NCBI GenBank assembly: GCA_002414665.1
Contig: DIAF01000034.1
Coordinates: 1 to 58,734, forward strand
Direction: 5' to 3'
Origin: Halieaceae bacterium UBA5085
GTDB lineage: Bacteria; Pseudomonadota; Gammaproteobacteria; Pseudomonadales; Halieaceae
Length of the DNA stretch: 58,734 bases
Shown: piece by piece, positions 49,421-58,379 of the stretch
Position numbering within the stretch: the first letter of the stretch is position 1
Layout of the letters: each line of letters starts with the position of its first letter
Notes under the pieces: generated by a model
Told to the model about the DNA's origin: nothing
Databases searched by the model: none
Seen by the model: only the letters and a program-made list of their open reading frames with translations
Program-made: the position numbers and the translations under genes

Positions 49421-50122
49421 TTACTTGCGCAAAAACGCCAGAATCCAGCGCCCGACGCGCTCGGCTTCGGAGTCCTCAGCCAGCGATGCCATGCCTCGCG
49501 TGTAGGCGTCTTCACCGATGCGGTCGCGGCGGAACTGCATCACCGCCTGCGCGTAGCCCGGCACAAACTCGGGATGACCCTGGAAAGTCAGAATGTGATC
49601 GCCCAACTGGCACACGGCGTTTTCGCAGAACTCGCTGCCGGCGAGCACCTCGGCACCCGCTGCGGGGGTCACAACCTGGTCCTGGTGACTGACCAGAATC
49701 GCAAAGGCGGCCGACCCCTGGTCGTGCCAGGCAGGCAGACGCTGGAAGCTGTGCCGGTGAATGCCCACGCCCCAGCCCTTGGGTGACTTTTCGGTCTTAC
49801 CGCCCAGAGCCTCAGCCACCAGCTGATGGCCAAAACAGATGCCCACCAGTTTTTTCTTACCCGCGTGCAAGGTCCGCACAAACTCCTTCAGGCGCGCTAT
49901 CCACGGGTCGCTGTCATACACGCTGCTTTTGCTGCCGGTAATCAGATAGGCGTCCACCTCGTCGATATCCTGCGGATAGTGGCCCTCCTGCACATCGTAG
50001 ACGTGAAACTCAATGGTCGGGTCGAGCCGGCTGAGCAGGGCGATGAACATGTCCGGGTACTCGCCAAAATCCGGCACCCACTCAGGCCTGACGGCATCTG
50101 TCTTCAGGATTCCCAGTTTCAC
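49421..50122 (-). CDS. Class I glutamine amidotransferase-like protein
   Basis: A 233-residue protein of the type 1 GATase group, related in pattern to the GMP synthase glutaminase domain but standing alone. The nucleophile Cys lies in VGICFGHQLVAEALGG (about residue 90) and the catalytic His in FQGHPEF. GTG at 50122 follows GGGAAG. Such proteins may act on gamma-glutamyl or similar amides. No synthase partner is adjacent. Confidence 0.83.
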   Translation of the reverse strand: MKLGILKTDAVRPEWVPDFGEYPDMFIALLSRLDPTIEFHVYDVQEGHYPQDIDEVDAYLITGSKSSVYDSDPWIARLKEFVRTLHAGKKKLVGICFGHQLVAEALGGKTEKSPKGWGVGIHRHSFQRLPAWHDQGSAAFAILVSHQDQVVTPAAGAEVLAGSEFCENAVCQLGDHILTFQGHPEFVPGYAQAVMQFRRDRIGEDAYTRGMASLAEDSEAERVGRWILAFLRK

Positions 50123-50245
50123 TGTGCACTTCCCGTGTTGCGTAGCGACGGAAGCCCGCATGGTATGAGAGCGCCCACCCGCTGTAAATTGCTATCGTAC
50201 GCACTGCCCTGTCACCCCGTGCAGCGCCCTTAATTTCATCAAACC

Positions 50246-50274
50246 GTCACCCCACTGTCACACCGCTGCCACAC
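50246..50274 (+). promoter_or_regulatory. Candidate Pho box, three 11-bp units
   Basis: CCGTCAC (50246-50252), CTGTCAC (50257-50263) and CTGCCAC (50268-50274) are direct repeats with an exact 11-bp period, matching CTGTCAT at 5, 6 and 5 of 7 bases. This is the layout of a PhoB site. A -10-like CATTGT (50283-50288) follows after 8 nt, 6 nt before the PAP2 start. Confidence 0.6.
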
Positions 50275-50294
50275 CGAAACGCCATTGTGGACGC

Positions 50295-50828
50295 ATGAAG
50301 CTGCTCAACGCCATTCACAGGCTGGACCTTCAACTGCTTGCCCGTATATTTTCCCAGGGTGAGCGGCGTATGGTGCGCCCGCTTGCCCGCGCAGTGTCAC
50401 GCTCCGGCGACGGTTACCTGCAGGCATTGGTGCCGCTGCTATTGTGGTTACTCGCTGTGCCGCAGGCGGTGGACTTCGCAACGGCGCTGGCCACCGCCCT
50501 TATCGCTGAGCGCTCTCTTTACTGGAGCCTGAAAAACAGCCTGCGCCGGCGGCGCCCGCAGGTCGCGGTACCCGGTTTTCGCAGCCTGATTACCGCGTCC
50601 GACCAGTTCAGCTTTCCGTCAGGCCACACCTCGGCGGCGTTCCTGCTGGCGACGCTGCTCACACTGTTCTATGGCGGCCCGTTTGTCGTGGTCTTCGTGT
50701 GGGCCTGTGGGGTCGCCCTATCCCGCATCCTGCTCGGGGTACACTTCCCGGGGGACACCGTTGCGGGAGCCCTCATGGGGGCGGGCATTGCACTGGCGAC
50801 CACGCAACTGCCGGGGCTACTGCCTTGA
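50295..50828 (+). CDS. PAP2-family phosphatase
   Basis: A 177-residue membrane phosphatase of the PAP2 type, which acts on phosphatidate, phosphatidylglycerophosphate or undecaprenyl pyrophosphate. All three signature motifs are present: KNSLRRRRP (KX6RP), FPSGHT, and SRILLGVHFPGD (SRX5HX3D). About four to five transmembrane helices are seen. No clear ribosome binding site precedes the ATG. The stop overlaps the glycosyltransferase ATG (TGATG). The upstream Pho box suggests induction by phosphate shortage. Confidence 0.88.
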   Translation: MKLLNAIHRLDLQLLARIFSQGERRMVRPLARAVSRSGDGYLQALVPLLLWLLAVPQAVDFATALATALIAERSLYWSLKNSLRRRRPQVAVPGFRSLITASDQFSFPSGHTSAAFLLATLLTLFYGGPFVVVFVWACGVALSRILLGVHFPGDTVAGALMGAGIALATTQLPGLLP

Positions 50829-51901
50829 TGCGCATTCTTTACGGCGTTCAGGCCACCGGCAACGGCCACATCAGCCGTGCCCGGGCCATGGCCCGGGCCT
50901 TCGAAGGTCTGGATGTTGAGGTTGTCTGGGTATTTTCCGGTCGCGGGCGGGAACAGCTGTTCGATATGGCACCTTTTGGTGACTACCTGCACCGCCGCGG
51001 CCTGACCTTTGCGACCGAAGCCGGCAGGATCCGCTATCGCCGTACCCTGAGCCAGGCCGGATTGTCGCAGTTTCGCCGTGATGTGCAGACGCTGCCCGTG
51101 CAGGGCTTTGATCTTGTCGTTACCGATTTCGAACCGGTTGTGGCCCGCGCCGGCCGCAGGGCGGGCATTCCTACCATCGGCATCGGCCATCAGTACGCGT
51201 TCGGCGGCGACACCCCGACGCCGGCGGGGCACTGGCTGGCGCGGCGTATCATGCAGGCCTTTGCCCCCGTGGACAGGGGAGTCGGCCTGCACTGGCACCC
51301 CTATGGCAGGAACGTACTGCCACCTATCCTGGACCTGCCCCCCCTGGATACCCGACCCCAGGGACACATCGTTGTCTATCTGCCCTTTGAGGACAGCAGC
51401 CGTGTCATTGACGTCCTGCATCAGTGTCCTGAGCAGCACTTCAAGTTGTTCGGGCCGGCACTCCCGGAGGCGGTGTCCGGCAACGTGCATCTGCACCCCG
51501 CGCGCGTCGCGCCCTTCAAGCACGCCCTCGCAAGCTGTTCGGGGGTGGTCTGCAACAGTGGCTTCGAACTGGTCAGCGAATGCCTGCAGTGGCACAAGCC
51601 GGTTCTCACACGCCCGCTGCGGGGGCAGCTTGAACAGCTGGCCAACGCGATGGCCCTGCGCGAGCTCGGGTACGCAACAGTCACCGCGGAACTGACTGCA
51701 GATTCGCTGGCGGCCTGGCTCGCAGGGCCCAAACCAGCGCCGACGGTTCACTTTCCCGATGTCGCAGGCACCCTCGCTCGCTGGCTGGCTGGCGGCGCGC
51801 GCAGCGAACCGGACACTCTGCAGCCGCTGCTCTGGGGCCGCACACTGTCTCCACAGCAAAACCCGTGCAACACACTTGGGAAACAGCCGGCCATGGGTTA
51901 G
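50828..51901 (+). CDS. MJ1255/VC2487-type glycosyltransferase
   Basis: A 357-residue GT-B fold protein. The N-terminus ILYGVQATGNGHISRARAMA is the acceptor-side loop, and the C-terminal donor site has VVCNSGFELVSECLQWHKP with PLRGQLEQLANA, as in UDP-sugar transferases of the GT1/GT28 kind. It is translationally coupled to the PAP2 gene. An acceptor such as diacylglycerol released by the phosphatase is possible, but this is inference. The last about 30 residues look poorly conserved. Confidence 0.82.
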   Translation: MRILYGVQATGNGHISRARAMARAFEGLDVEVVWVFSGRGREQLFDMAPFGDYLHRRGLTFATEAGRIRYRRTLSQAGLSQFRRDVQTLPVQGFDLVVTDFEPVVARAGRRAGIPTIGIGHQYAFGGDTPTPAGHWLARRIMQAFAPVDRGVGLHWHPYGRNVLPPILDLPPLDTRPQGHIVVYLPFEDSSRVIDVLHQCPEQHFKLFGPALPEAVSGNVHLHPARVAPFKHALASCSGVVCNSGFELVSECLQWHKPVLTRPLRGQLEQLANAMALRELGYATVTAELTADSLAAWLAGPKPAPTVHFPDVAGTLARWLAGGARSEPDTLQPLLWGRTLSPQQNPCNTLGKQPAMG

Positions 51902-51918
51902 CCTGAACCCTCTTCAGG
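51902..51918 (+). repeat. Hairpin between glycosyltransferase and octaheme genes
   Basis: CCTGAA (51902-51907) and TTCAGG (51913-51918) form a 6-bp stem with a 5-nt loop, directly before the AAGGTG that may serve the next gene. No T-run follows, so it is not a simple terminator. Confidence 0.35.
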
Positions 51919-51934
51919 GCAAGGTGTTCATACC

Positions 51935-54202
51935 GTGCGGTGCGCATTCTTTGTTTTCTGCCTGACGCTGAGCGCGCAGGTCCTTGCATCCGACGCCTTT
52001 GTCGGCAGCGATAGCTGCAGCAGTTGCCACACCGAGCAACACACGCAGTGGCAGGGTTCTCATCACGATCTGGCGATGGAGACACCGACCGAAGCGTCGG
52101 TGCTCGGCGACTTCAATCAGGCCACCTTCACCCACCGCGACGTGACCACAACCTTTTTTCGCGAGAACGACGCATGGTTCATCCGCACGGCGGGGGAGGA
52201 CGGCGAACTGGCCGACTTCCCCGTGCGCTACACCTTCGGTGCCTATCCGCTGCAGCAATACCTGCTGCCACTTTCCCGCGGCCGGCTGCAGGCCTTTGAG
52301 ATCGCCTGGGATGCGCGACCGGCGGCAGAGGGCGGCCAGCGCTGGTTTCACCTCAACCCCGACGAGGTGACTGACCACAACGACCCGCTGCACTGGACCG
52401 GCCCCTACATGAATTGGAACACGCGCTGCGCGGAATGCCACAGCACCAATGTGGAGAAGGCCTATGATGCCAAAACGCGCAGCTTCGACACCCGCTTCAG
52501 CGAAGTGGACGTGGGCTGTGAGGCCTGCCACGGCCCGGGCGAAGCACACCTTAAGCTCGTCGCTGACGGCAGCGTGTCCAGCGTGGCTGGAGCGGGCTTC
52601 CCGGTCGCCCTGCAACAGCGGGGCGACTGGGCGTTCAAGGATGGTGCCGCTATCGCCAGCCGACTGGAACCGCTGGCGGAGAACACACAGATCGACAGCT
52701 GCGGACGCTGTCACTCCCGTCGGGGCACCCTGGGGGAATATCACTACGGCAAGCCGCTGCTGGACACCCACCGCCTGGCCCTGCCGGAAACTCCGCTGTA
52801 CTACCATAACGGGCAGATCCGCGATGAGGTGTTCGTCTACGGGTCCTGGGTGCAAAGCAGGATGCACCAGGCAGGTGTGGTCTGCAGTAACTGCCACGAG
52901 CCCCATAGCCTGCAGCTACGCGCACCGGGCAACGGGGTCTGTGCACAGTGTCATCAGGCAGCGGTGTATGACCAACCCGAACACCATCATCACCCGGGTG
53001 GGTCCAGCGGGGCGTCCTGCGCCAACTGCCACATGCCGGAAACCACCTATATGGTGGTCGACCCGCGCCGCGACCACAGCATGCGCATCCCGCGGCCTGA
53101 CCTCAGCGTGACCATGGGCGTCCCCAACGCCTGCAACCAGTGCCACATCGACAAAACGGCAGACTGGGCGCTGGCCGCAGTGCGGGGCTGGGGGGTGAAC
53201 TTCACCGATAGCGGCTCGCATCCGGGCCGTGCACTGCAGCGGCTGCATGCAGGCCAGGTGCAGGCGGTGCCTGATGTACAGGCACTGGCGGCGGATGACA
53301 GCGCCACTCCGATCATGCGCGCAACCGCGCTCGCCGCCCTGGGGCAGGCCGGCGGCGGTGCATCGCCGCAGGCACAGGCTCTGCTGCAATCTCCCGATCC
53401 GCTGCTGCGTCTCGGCGCTGTGCGTGGCGCCAGCGCCCTGCCAATGCCGCAGCGCTACAGCCTGCTGCAGCCACTGATCAGCGATGGCATTACCAGTGTG
53501 CGCATGGCCGTGGCCGAGAACCTGGCCGCGGTTCCCCTGGCGCAGATTCCGCCGGCACAGGCAGACGCCCTGCGCGGCCTGTTCGCCGAGTACATAGCCA
53601 TACAGACTCAGCATGCGGATATGCCGGGGGTGCAGCTACAGATGGGCATGTTCCTGCTCAACCGCGGCGACCTGCCCGCGGCAGAAAAAGCCTACCGGGA
53701 AGCACTGCACCTGAACCCGCAGCTGCTGCCCGCCCGCCTGAACCTCGCGGACCTGCTGCGCATGCTGCAGCGGGAAGACGAGGCGCGCACCGAGCTGCAG
53801 GCGGCACTCACCATTGCGCCAGACAACGGCGCAGCGCTGCACGCGCTGGGGCTGCTGGAGACCCGGTCAGGCAACCGGGCACTGGCTCTGGATTATCTGC
53901 GGCGCGCCGCGGAGCAGGAGGAGGAAGGCACGCGACACCGCTACGTGTATGCCATTGCCCTGCACGACAGCGGTGACATCACGCAGGCGATTGCGACGCT
54001 GGAAGCGGTTCAGCGACAGGCGCCGGGCAACGCGGATATTCTGCTGGCACTCACCAACTACACAGCCAGCAGCGGCGACCTGGAGCGCGCGCGGTACTGG
54101 GCGCAGCAGCTGGTGGCCAGTGACCCCGGCAACCGCAACTACCGCGCCCTGCTTGAGCGCCTGGGTGGCTCAACGGATGGCCGCGACCGCCCTACCCATT
54201 GA
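51935..54202 (+). CDS. Octaheme c-type cytochrome with TPR domain
   Basis: A 755-residue exported protein with a signal peptide (about 1-18). Eight CXXCH heme motifs begin near residues 28, 165, 195, 256, 317, 336, 362 and 400 (CSSCH, CAECH, CEACH, CGRCH, CSNCH, CAQCH, CANCH, CNQCH). A HEAT-like stretch (about 450-540) and at least four TPR repeats (about 560-745) follow, as in AEKAYREALHLNPQLLPARLN in outline. It resembles multiheme cytochrome-TPR proteins of unknown role. GTG at 51935. Electron transfer in the periplasm is expected; no cytochrome partner is adjacent. Confidence 0.87.
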   Translation: MRCAFFVFCLTLSAQVLASDAFVGSDSCSSCHTEQHTQWQGSHHDLAMETPTEASVLGDFNQATFTHRDVTTTFFRENDAWFIRTAGEDGELADFPVRYTFGAYPLQQYLLPLSRGRLQAFEIAWDARPAAEGGQRWFHLNPDEVTDHNDPLHWTGPYMNWNTRCAECHSTNVEKAYDAKTRSFDTRFSEVDVGCEACHGPGEAHLKLVADGSVSSVAGAGFPVALQQRGDWAFKDGAAIASRLEPLAENTQIDSCGRCHSRRGTLGEYHYGKPLLDTHRLALPETPLYYHNGQIRDEVFVYGSWVQSRMHQAGVVCSNCHEPHSLQLRAPGNGVCAQCHQAAVYDQPEHHHHPGGSSGASCANCHMPETTYMVVDPRRDHSMRIPRPDLSVTMGVPNACNQCHIDKTADWALAAVRGWGVNFTDSGSHPGRALQRLHAGQVQAVPDVQALAADDSATPIMRATALAALGQAGGGASPQAQALLQSPDPLLRLGAVRGASALPMPQRYSLLQPLISDGITSVRMAVAENLAAVPLAQIPPAQADALRGLFAEYIAIQTQHADMPGVQLQMGMFLLNRGDLPAAEKAYREALHLNPQLLPARLNLADLLRMLQREDEARTELQAALTIAPDNGAALHALGLLETRSGNRALALDYLRRAAEQEEEGTRHRYVYAIALHDSGDITQAIATLEAVQRQAPGNADILLALTNYTASSGDLERARYWAQQLVASDPGNRNYRALLERLGGSTDGRDRPTH

Positions 54203-54207
54203 GCGAG

Positions 54208-54798
54208 TCAGGCGCCGGCCGGCGCGAAGACCAGGTTGAAGGTAACCGGCACTGCCGTACTGATGGCGTTCAGGCCGGCGACGGATTGCAGCGCGCGCAC
54301 CCCGTCAGCCAGGCCGAAGGTCTCCGCATTGACCACCACCGGACGGGCGCTGAGAACCCGCAGCAGGCCGCCCTCGGTGCCGGTGACCAGCACGGGGACC
54401 GACAGCTTTGCCTCGGTGCCATGCAGCGTCAGCAGCACTTCGATATCCGTTGACACCACACCACCGTCCGTCACGATGGCGAGCACTTCCGGGGACACGT
54501 TGGCGGCGATGTTGGCGGCGGGAAACTGCGCCGTCTTGAACAGCAGCTCGCGCATGCGTTCATTGCGAATGGGGATCAGGGTTTCCACGCTGTCGAGGTC
54601 AACGCCCACCTGCACCTGCCCTTCGGCGCTGACGAACCCCACCAGTGAAGTGAAGTGGTGACTCTCGGCAATCGCGTCGTTCTTGATAGACAGGAAGTCC
54701 AGACTGGAACGGCTGTTGTCCAGCTCCCACTGCGCCTGGGCCAGTGCGCTGCCCAGCAGCATGGCCGCGACAAGCAGCCCTTTGTAGATCGAATTCAT
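54208..54798 (-). CDS. YceI-family periplasmic protein
   Basis: A 196-residue protein with a signal peptide (about 1-22, ending AQA) and a YceI lipocalin-like beta barrel that in relatives binds isoprenoids or similar lipids: WELDNSRSSLDFLSIKN, HHFTSLVGFV and LLFKTAQFPAANI. ATG at 54798 follows GGAGG. A -10-like TATAGT lies about 36-41 bp upstream (54834-54839). It converges on the octaheme cytochrome gene with a 5-nt gap. Confidence 0.87.
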   Translation of the reverse strand: MNSIYKGLLVAAMLLGSALAQAQWELDNSRSSLDFLSIKNDAIAESHHFTSLVGFVSAEGQVQVGVDLDSVETLIPIRNERMRELLFKTAQFPAANIAANVSPEVLAIVTDGGVVSTDIEVLLTLHGTEAKLSVPVLVTGTEGGLLRVLSARPVVVNAETFGLADGVRALQSVAGLNAISTAVPVTFNLVFAPAGA

Positions 54799-54899
54799 CA
54801 CTTTGCCTCCATCATCATATTGCACCGCGCCCTACTATAAGCGATTTGAGTACAGATCCCGCTGTCAGTTCACTCGCAGGGTTTGCGGGGCGCGGGGCC

Positions 54900-56792
54900 T
54901 CAGAGCACCGCAATATCGGCCAGGTCGCCCTTGCTTTCCAGCCAGGCCTTGCGGTCCCCCGCGCGCTTCTTGGCCAACAGCATATCGAGCATGCTGTTGG
55001 TTTCATCACCGGCGTCGATGACCAGTCGCACCAGGCGGCGCGTGTCGGGATCCATGGTGGTCTCGCGCAGCTGCAGGGGGTTCATTTCACCGAGGCCCTT
55101 GAAGCGCTGCACGTTGACCTTGCCCTTCTTGTTTTCGGCCTGAATGCGGTCCAGCACCCCCTGTTTCTCGCTTTCGTCCAGCGCATAGAACACCTCCTTG
55201 CCCACGTCGATACGGTAGAGCGGGGGCATGGCGACGAACACATGGCCCGCCGTCACCAGCGGGCGGAAGTGCCGCACAAACAGTGCGCAGATCAACGTGG
55301 CGATGTGCAGGCCGTCGGAGTCCGCATCGGCCAGGATGCAGACCTTGTGGTAGCGCAGGCCGGAAAGGTCATCGCTGGCGGGGTCAATGCCGAGCGCCAC
55401 CGAAATATTGTGCACTTCCTGCGAGGCGAGGATTTCCTGTGAGTCGACTTCCCAGGTATTGAGGATCTTGCCGCGCAGCGGCAGGATGGCCTGAAACTCC
55501 CGATTGCGCGCCTGTTTTGCGGAGCCGCCGGCGGAATCCCCCTCCACCAGGAAGAGCTCGCCGCGAGTCGGGTCCTCGCCCGAGCAATCCGCCAGTTTGC
55601 CGGGCAGGGCAGGGCCTGCCGTGACCTTTTTACGGGTCACCTTGCGCGCCGTGCGCAAGCGGTTCTGGGCGCTGTTGATGCACAGTTCGGCTATACGCTC
55701 AGCCTCGCCAGTGTGCTGGTTGAGCCACAGGCTGAAGGCATCCTTGGCCACGCCCGAGACGAAGGCTGCGGCCTCGCGGGACGACAGCCGCTCCTTGGTC
55801 TGGCCCGAGAACTGCGGGTCCTCGAGCTTTACCGAGAGCACGTAACAGCAGCGATCCCAGATATCATCGGGGGCCAGGCGCACGCCCCGGGGCAGCAGGC
55901 TGCGCAGCTCGCAAAACTCGCGCATCGCATCCAGCAGCCCGGTGCGCAGGCCGTTCACATGGGTCCCACCCTGAGCCGTGGGAATCAGGTTGACGTAGGA
56001 TTCCGCGATCACCTCGCCACCCTCCGGCAGCCACTGTACCGCCCAGTCTGCCGCTGCACTGCGGCCGCTGAAGCTGCCGACAAACGGCTGCTCGGGTACA
56101 CAGGGAGAGTCAATGGTCGCGTCACAGAGGTAGTCGGTCAGGCCGTCTTCGTAATACCACTCGTCGGTCTCGCCCTTTTTCTCGTCCAGGAAAGTGACCC
56201 GCAGACCCGGGCAGAGCACCGCCTTGGCCCGCAGCACGTGTTGCAGGCGTATCACGGAGAAATTCACCGAATCGAAGTATTGCGGGTCCGGCATGAAATG
56301 AATGGAGGTTCCCGTATTGCGCTTGCCGCAGGTGTCGATCACCTCGAGTTCGCTGGCTTTCTCGCCGCCGGCGAAGGCCATGCGATAGACATTGCCGTCC
56401 CGGCGGATCGTGACCTCCAGCCGGGTGGAGAGCGCATTCACGACGGACACGCCGACACCGTGCAGACCACCGGAAAACTGGTAGTTCTTGTTCGAGAACT
56501 TGCCGCCGGCGTGCAACGTGCCGAGAATCACCTCCACGCCTGGCCGGCCCTGCACGGGGTGGATATCCACGGGCATGCCGCGGCCGTCGTCGCTCACCGT
56601 GATGGCGCCATCCCGGTGCAGTATCACATCGATACGGCTGGCGTGTCCGGCGAGGGCCTCATCAACGCTGTTGTCGATAACTTCCTGGGCGAGGTGATTG
56701 GGACGTGTGGTATCGGTGTACATGCCGGGGCGCTTGCGCACCGGCTCAAGCCCGGTGAGGACTTCAATGTCTTCCGCGGTGTAATTGCTCAT
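54900..56792 (-). CDS. parE: DNA topoisomerase IV subunit B
   Basis: A 630-residue ATPase subunit of the chromosome-decatenating topoisomerase IV. The GHKL ATPase domain has VIDNSVDEALAGHA, VSDDGRGMPVD and GGLHGVGVSVVNALS. The TOPRIM domain has LVEGDSAGGSAKQARN and ADADSDGLHIATL. Length equals the E. coli protein. The order parE-cpdA-yqiB next to divergent tolC matches E. coli, with yqiA and nudF missing. Confidence 0.97.
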   Translation of the reverse strand: MSNYTAEDIEVLTGLEPVRKRPGMYTDTTRPNHLAQEVIDNSVDEALAGHASRIDVILHRDGAITVSDDGRGMPVDIHPVQGRPGVEVILGTLHAGGKFSNKNYQFSGGLHGVGVSVVNALSTRLEVTIRRDGNVYRMAFAGGEKASELEVIDTCGKRNTGTSIHFMPDPQYFDSVNFSVIRLQHVLRAKAVLCPGLRVTFLDEKKGETDEWYYEDGLTDYLCDATIDSPCVPEQPFVGSFSGRSAAADWAVQWLPEGGEVIAESYVNLIPTAQGGTHVNGLRTGLLDAMREFCELRSLLPRGVRLAPDDIWDRCCYVLSVKLEDPQFSGQTKERLSSREAAAFVSGVAKDAFSLWLNQHTGEAERIAELCINSAQNRLRTARKVTRKKVTAGPALPGKLADCSGEDPTRGELFLVEGDSAGGSAKQARNREFQAILPLRGKILNTWEVDSQEILASQEVHNISVALGIDPASDDLSGLRYHKVCILADADSDGLHIATLICALFVRHFRPLVTAGHVFVAMPPLYRIDVGKEVFYALDESEKQGVLDRIQAENKKGKVNVQRFKGLGEMNPLQLRETTMDPDTRRLVRLVIDAGDETNSMLDMLLAKKRAGDRKAWLESKGDLADIAVL

Positions 56793-56864
56793 GCCTGCCT
56801 GTGGTTTCCTGAAACTGCGTTAGTCGGGCGGGCTGCATTGTAACCCAGCAGCGAGGTTTGGCGA

Positions 56865-57710
56865 CTAATCCTGCAGATAACCGCCGCGGTTCAGGTCGAC
56901 CGTGAAAGCAACGTCCCAGACGCGGGAAACACCGGTGTCAATGCGGCCATCGGCGTGCAGTTCCAGCCAGCGGTAACCCGGCGGCAGCGTATCCGCGCGA
57001 AAATTGTCGCTGCCAGGCGCAAACTGCACACAGGTTGATGGTGAGCCCAGCAGGCGCAATCCCCGCCACATGCGGTCGACCTCCTGGTGCACATGCCCCC
57101 AGAGCACGCCGCGCACGCCGGCGTACTCTGAGAGCACTTCAAACAGGGCATCGGCATCAGCGACCCGCTGTTCATCGAGCCAGTGACAGCCGATGGGCAG
57201 TGGATGATGGTGCAGGCAGACGAGGCTGAACAGACCCTCTGCCGCCGCCAGGGCCAGGGTCTCACGCAGCAACGCCAGCTGCTCTGCGCCCAGCTGACCA
57301 CCCACCTCACCGGGCACCTGGGAGTCGAGCATGACCAGCTGCCAGCGGCCCAGACGAATGTCGTTGCTGAGCAGGGCGCCACTCGTGTCCACTGCGGCCA
57401 TGCGGCCACGGTCATCGTGGTTGCCCGGCAGCCAGAATTGCGGCGCGGAAAAGCGCTCAAAATAGCGGCGCAGGCGCTGATACGCCTCCAGGAAACCATG
57501 GTTGGACATATCGCCTGTACCCAGCACCGCGTCGACCCGTGGCCGTTCCCGCAGGGCCAGGTCGATCACCGCCTGCAGCGAGTGGTCGGTATCCATACCC
57601 AACAGCTCACCGCCGAGTTCACGACAGAGATGGGTATCGGTCAACTGCAGCAGGCGCACCAGGTCGTCGGCTACAGGAACAGTCTGGCGCTTGATCTCGA
57701 CCATCGCCAT
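56865..57710 (-). CDS. cpdA: 3',5'-cyclic AMP phosphodiesterase CpdA
   Basis: A 281-residue metallophosphatase that hydrolyses cAMP to AMP. Two-metal motifs are LQLTDTHLC, VLGTGDMSNHG, WLPGNHDDRG, LVCLHHHPLPIG and VLWGHVHQEVD. It lies 72 bp upstream of parE and 6 nt after the yqiB stop. The start may be either of two nearby ATGs (57710 or 57704). Confidence 0.93.
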   Translation of the reverse strand: MAMVEIKRQTVPVADDLVRLLQLTDTHLCRELGGELLGMDTDHSLQAVIDLALRERPRVDAVLGTGDMSNHGFLEAYQRLRRYFERFSAPQFWLPGNHDDRGRMAAVDTSGALLSNDIRLGRWQLVMLDSQVPGEVGGQLGAEQLALLRETLALAAAEGLFSLVCLHHHPLPIGCHWLDEQRVADADALFEVLSEYAGVRGVLWGHVHQEVDRMWRGLRLLGSPSTCVQFAPGSDNFRADTLPPGYRWLELHADGRIDTGVSRVWDVAFTVDLNRGGYLQD

Positions 57711-57716
57711 CAGCGC

Positions 57717-58178
57717 TCAGCGTACATTGCCCGGTGTGGAGGCGGGCAACTGCCCCAGGCCGTTGGCCTGGCAGTGGGCCAGCCAGTCGCCGAGGAACTG
57801 ATTCTGCTGCAACTTTTCGTCCTGCTGGAACATCTGCTTGTTAGGGTAACTGTAGCGCGCCTGAATGCGGCTCTGAGACTGGAACGCCCCCACTTCGAGC
57901 ATGCCCGCGTCGTGATAGGCGCGCACGTCGATCACCAGCCGGCGCAGCCAGTGGTCTTCCCCGTGCAGCTGATGCAGGCGGAAAAACGTGGTGTAGCGGC
58001 TGCGCTCCAGCACTTCCAGCCGCACGCGGGCTGAGCCCAGCGCAAACTCACGCGTATTGGCCTGCTCATAGTCCGGGAACAGACGCAGCAGGCGCGCATA
58101 ATTCGCCTCGCACAGGGCGTGCAGGCGCTTGAGATCCGTTTTGAAGGGGCGTTTGCGGGCCCGCTGCACTGCCATCAT
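57717..58178 (-). CDS. DUF1249 protein (YqiB type)
   Basis: A 153-residue protein with DLKRLHALCEANYARLLRLFPDY in outline and the middle VLERSRYTTFFRLHQL of the DUF1249/YqiB family. Function is unknown. In E. coli it sits between nudF and cpdA; here nudF is absent and it is the first gene of the minus-strand set. An AGGAAACGG sequence lies before the ATG pair at 58178. Confidence 0.88.
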   Translation of the reverse strand: MMAVQRARKRPFKTDLKRLHALCEANYARLLRLFPDYEQANTREFALGSARVRLEVLERSRYTTFFRLHQLHGEDHWLRRLVIDVRAYHDAGMLEVGAFQSQSRIQARYSYPNKQMFQQDEKLQQNQFLGDWLAHCQANGLGQLPASTPGNVR

Positions 58179-58259
58179 CCGTTTCCTGTGCCTGCAAAAA
58201 AACTGCTACTGGCATAGCACCTGCGTGTACAGACGCGGTAAAAGCGCCGAGTGTAGCAC

Positions 58260-58287
58260 TTGTCTCGCTGAAAACCGTGAGTATATT
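58260..58287 (+). promoter_or_regulatory. Promoter candidate of tolC
   Basis: TTGTCT (58260-58265) and TATATT (58282-58287) match 4/6 and 5/6 consensus bases with a 16-bp spacer. The leader would be about 86 nt. Confidence 0.45.
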
Positions 58288-58296
58288 ACCGGTTTT
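58271..58296. repeat. Inverted repeat over the tolC promoter
   Basis: AAAACCG (58271-58277) and CGGTTTT (58290-58296) are perfect 7-bp inverted arms 12 bp apart, covering the -10 candidate and the likely start point. The position suits a repressor site in this divergent tolC/yqiB region. Confidence 0.45.
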
Positions 58297-58379
58297 GCGA
58301 CCCGGTTAACGCATGCGGAGAACCGCCCGGGCTGCTACACTCGCACACGCTACTGCACAAGCACGACAGAGGATTCAGG

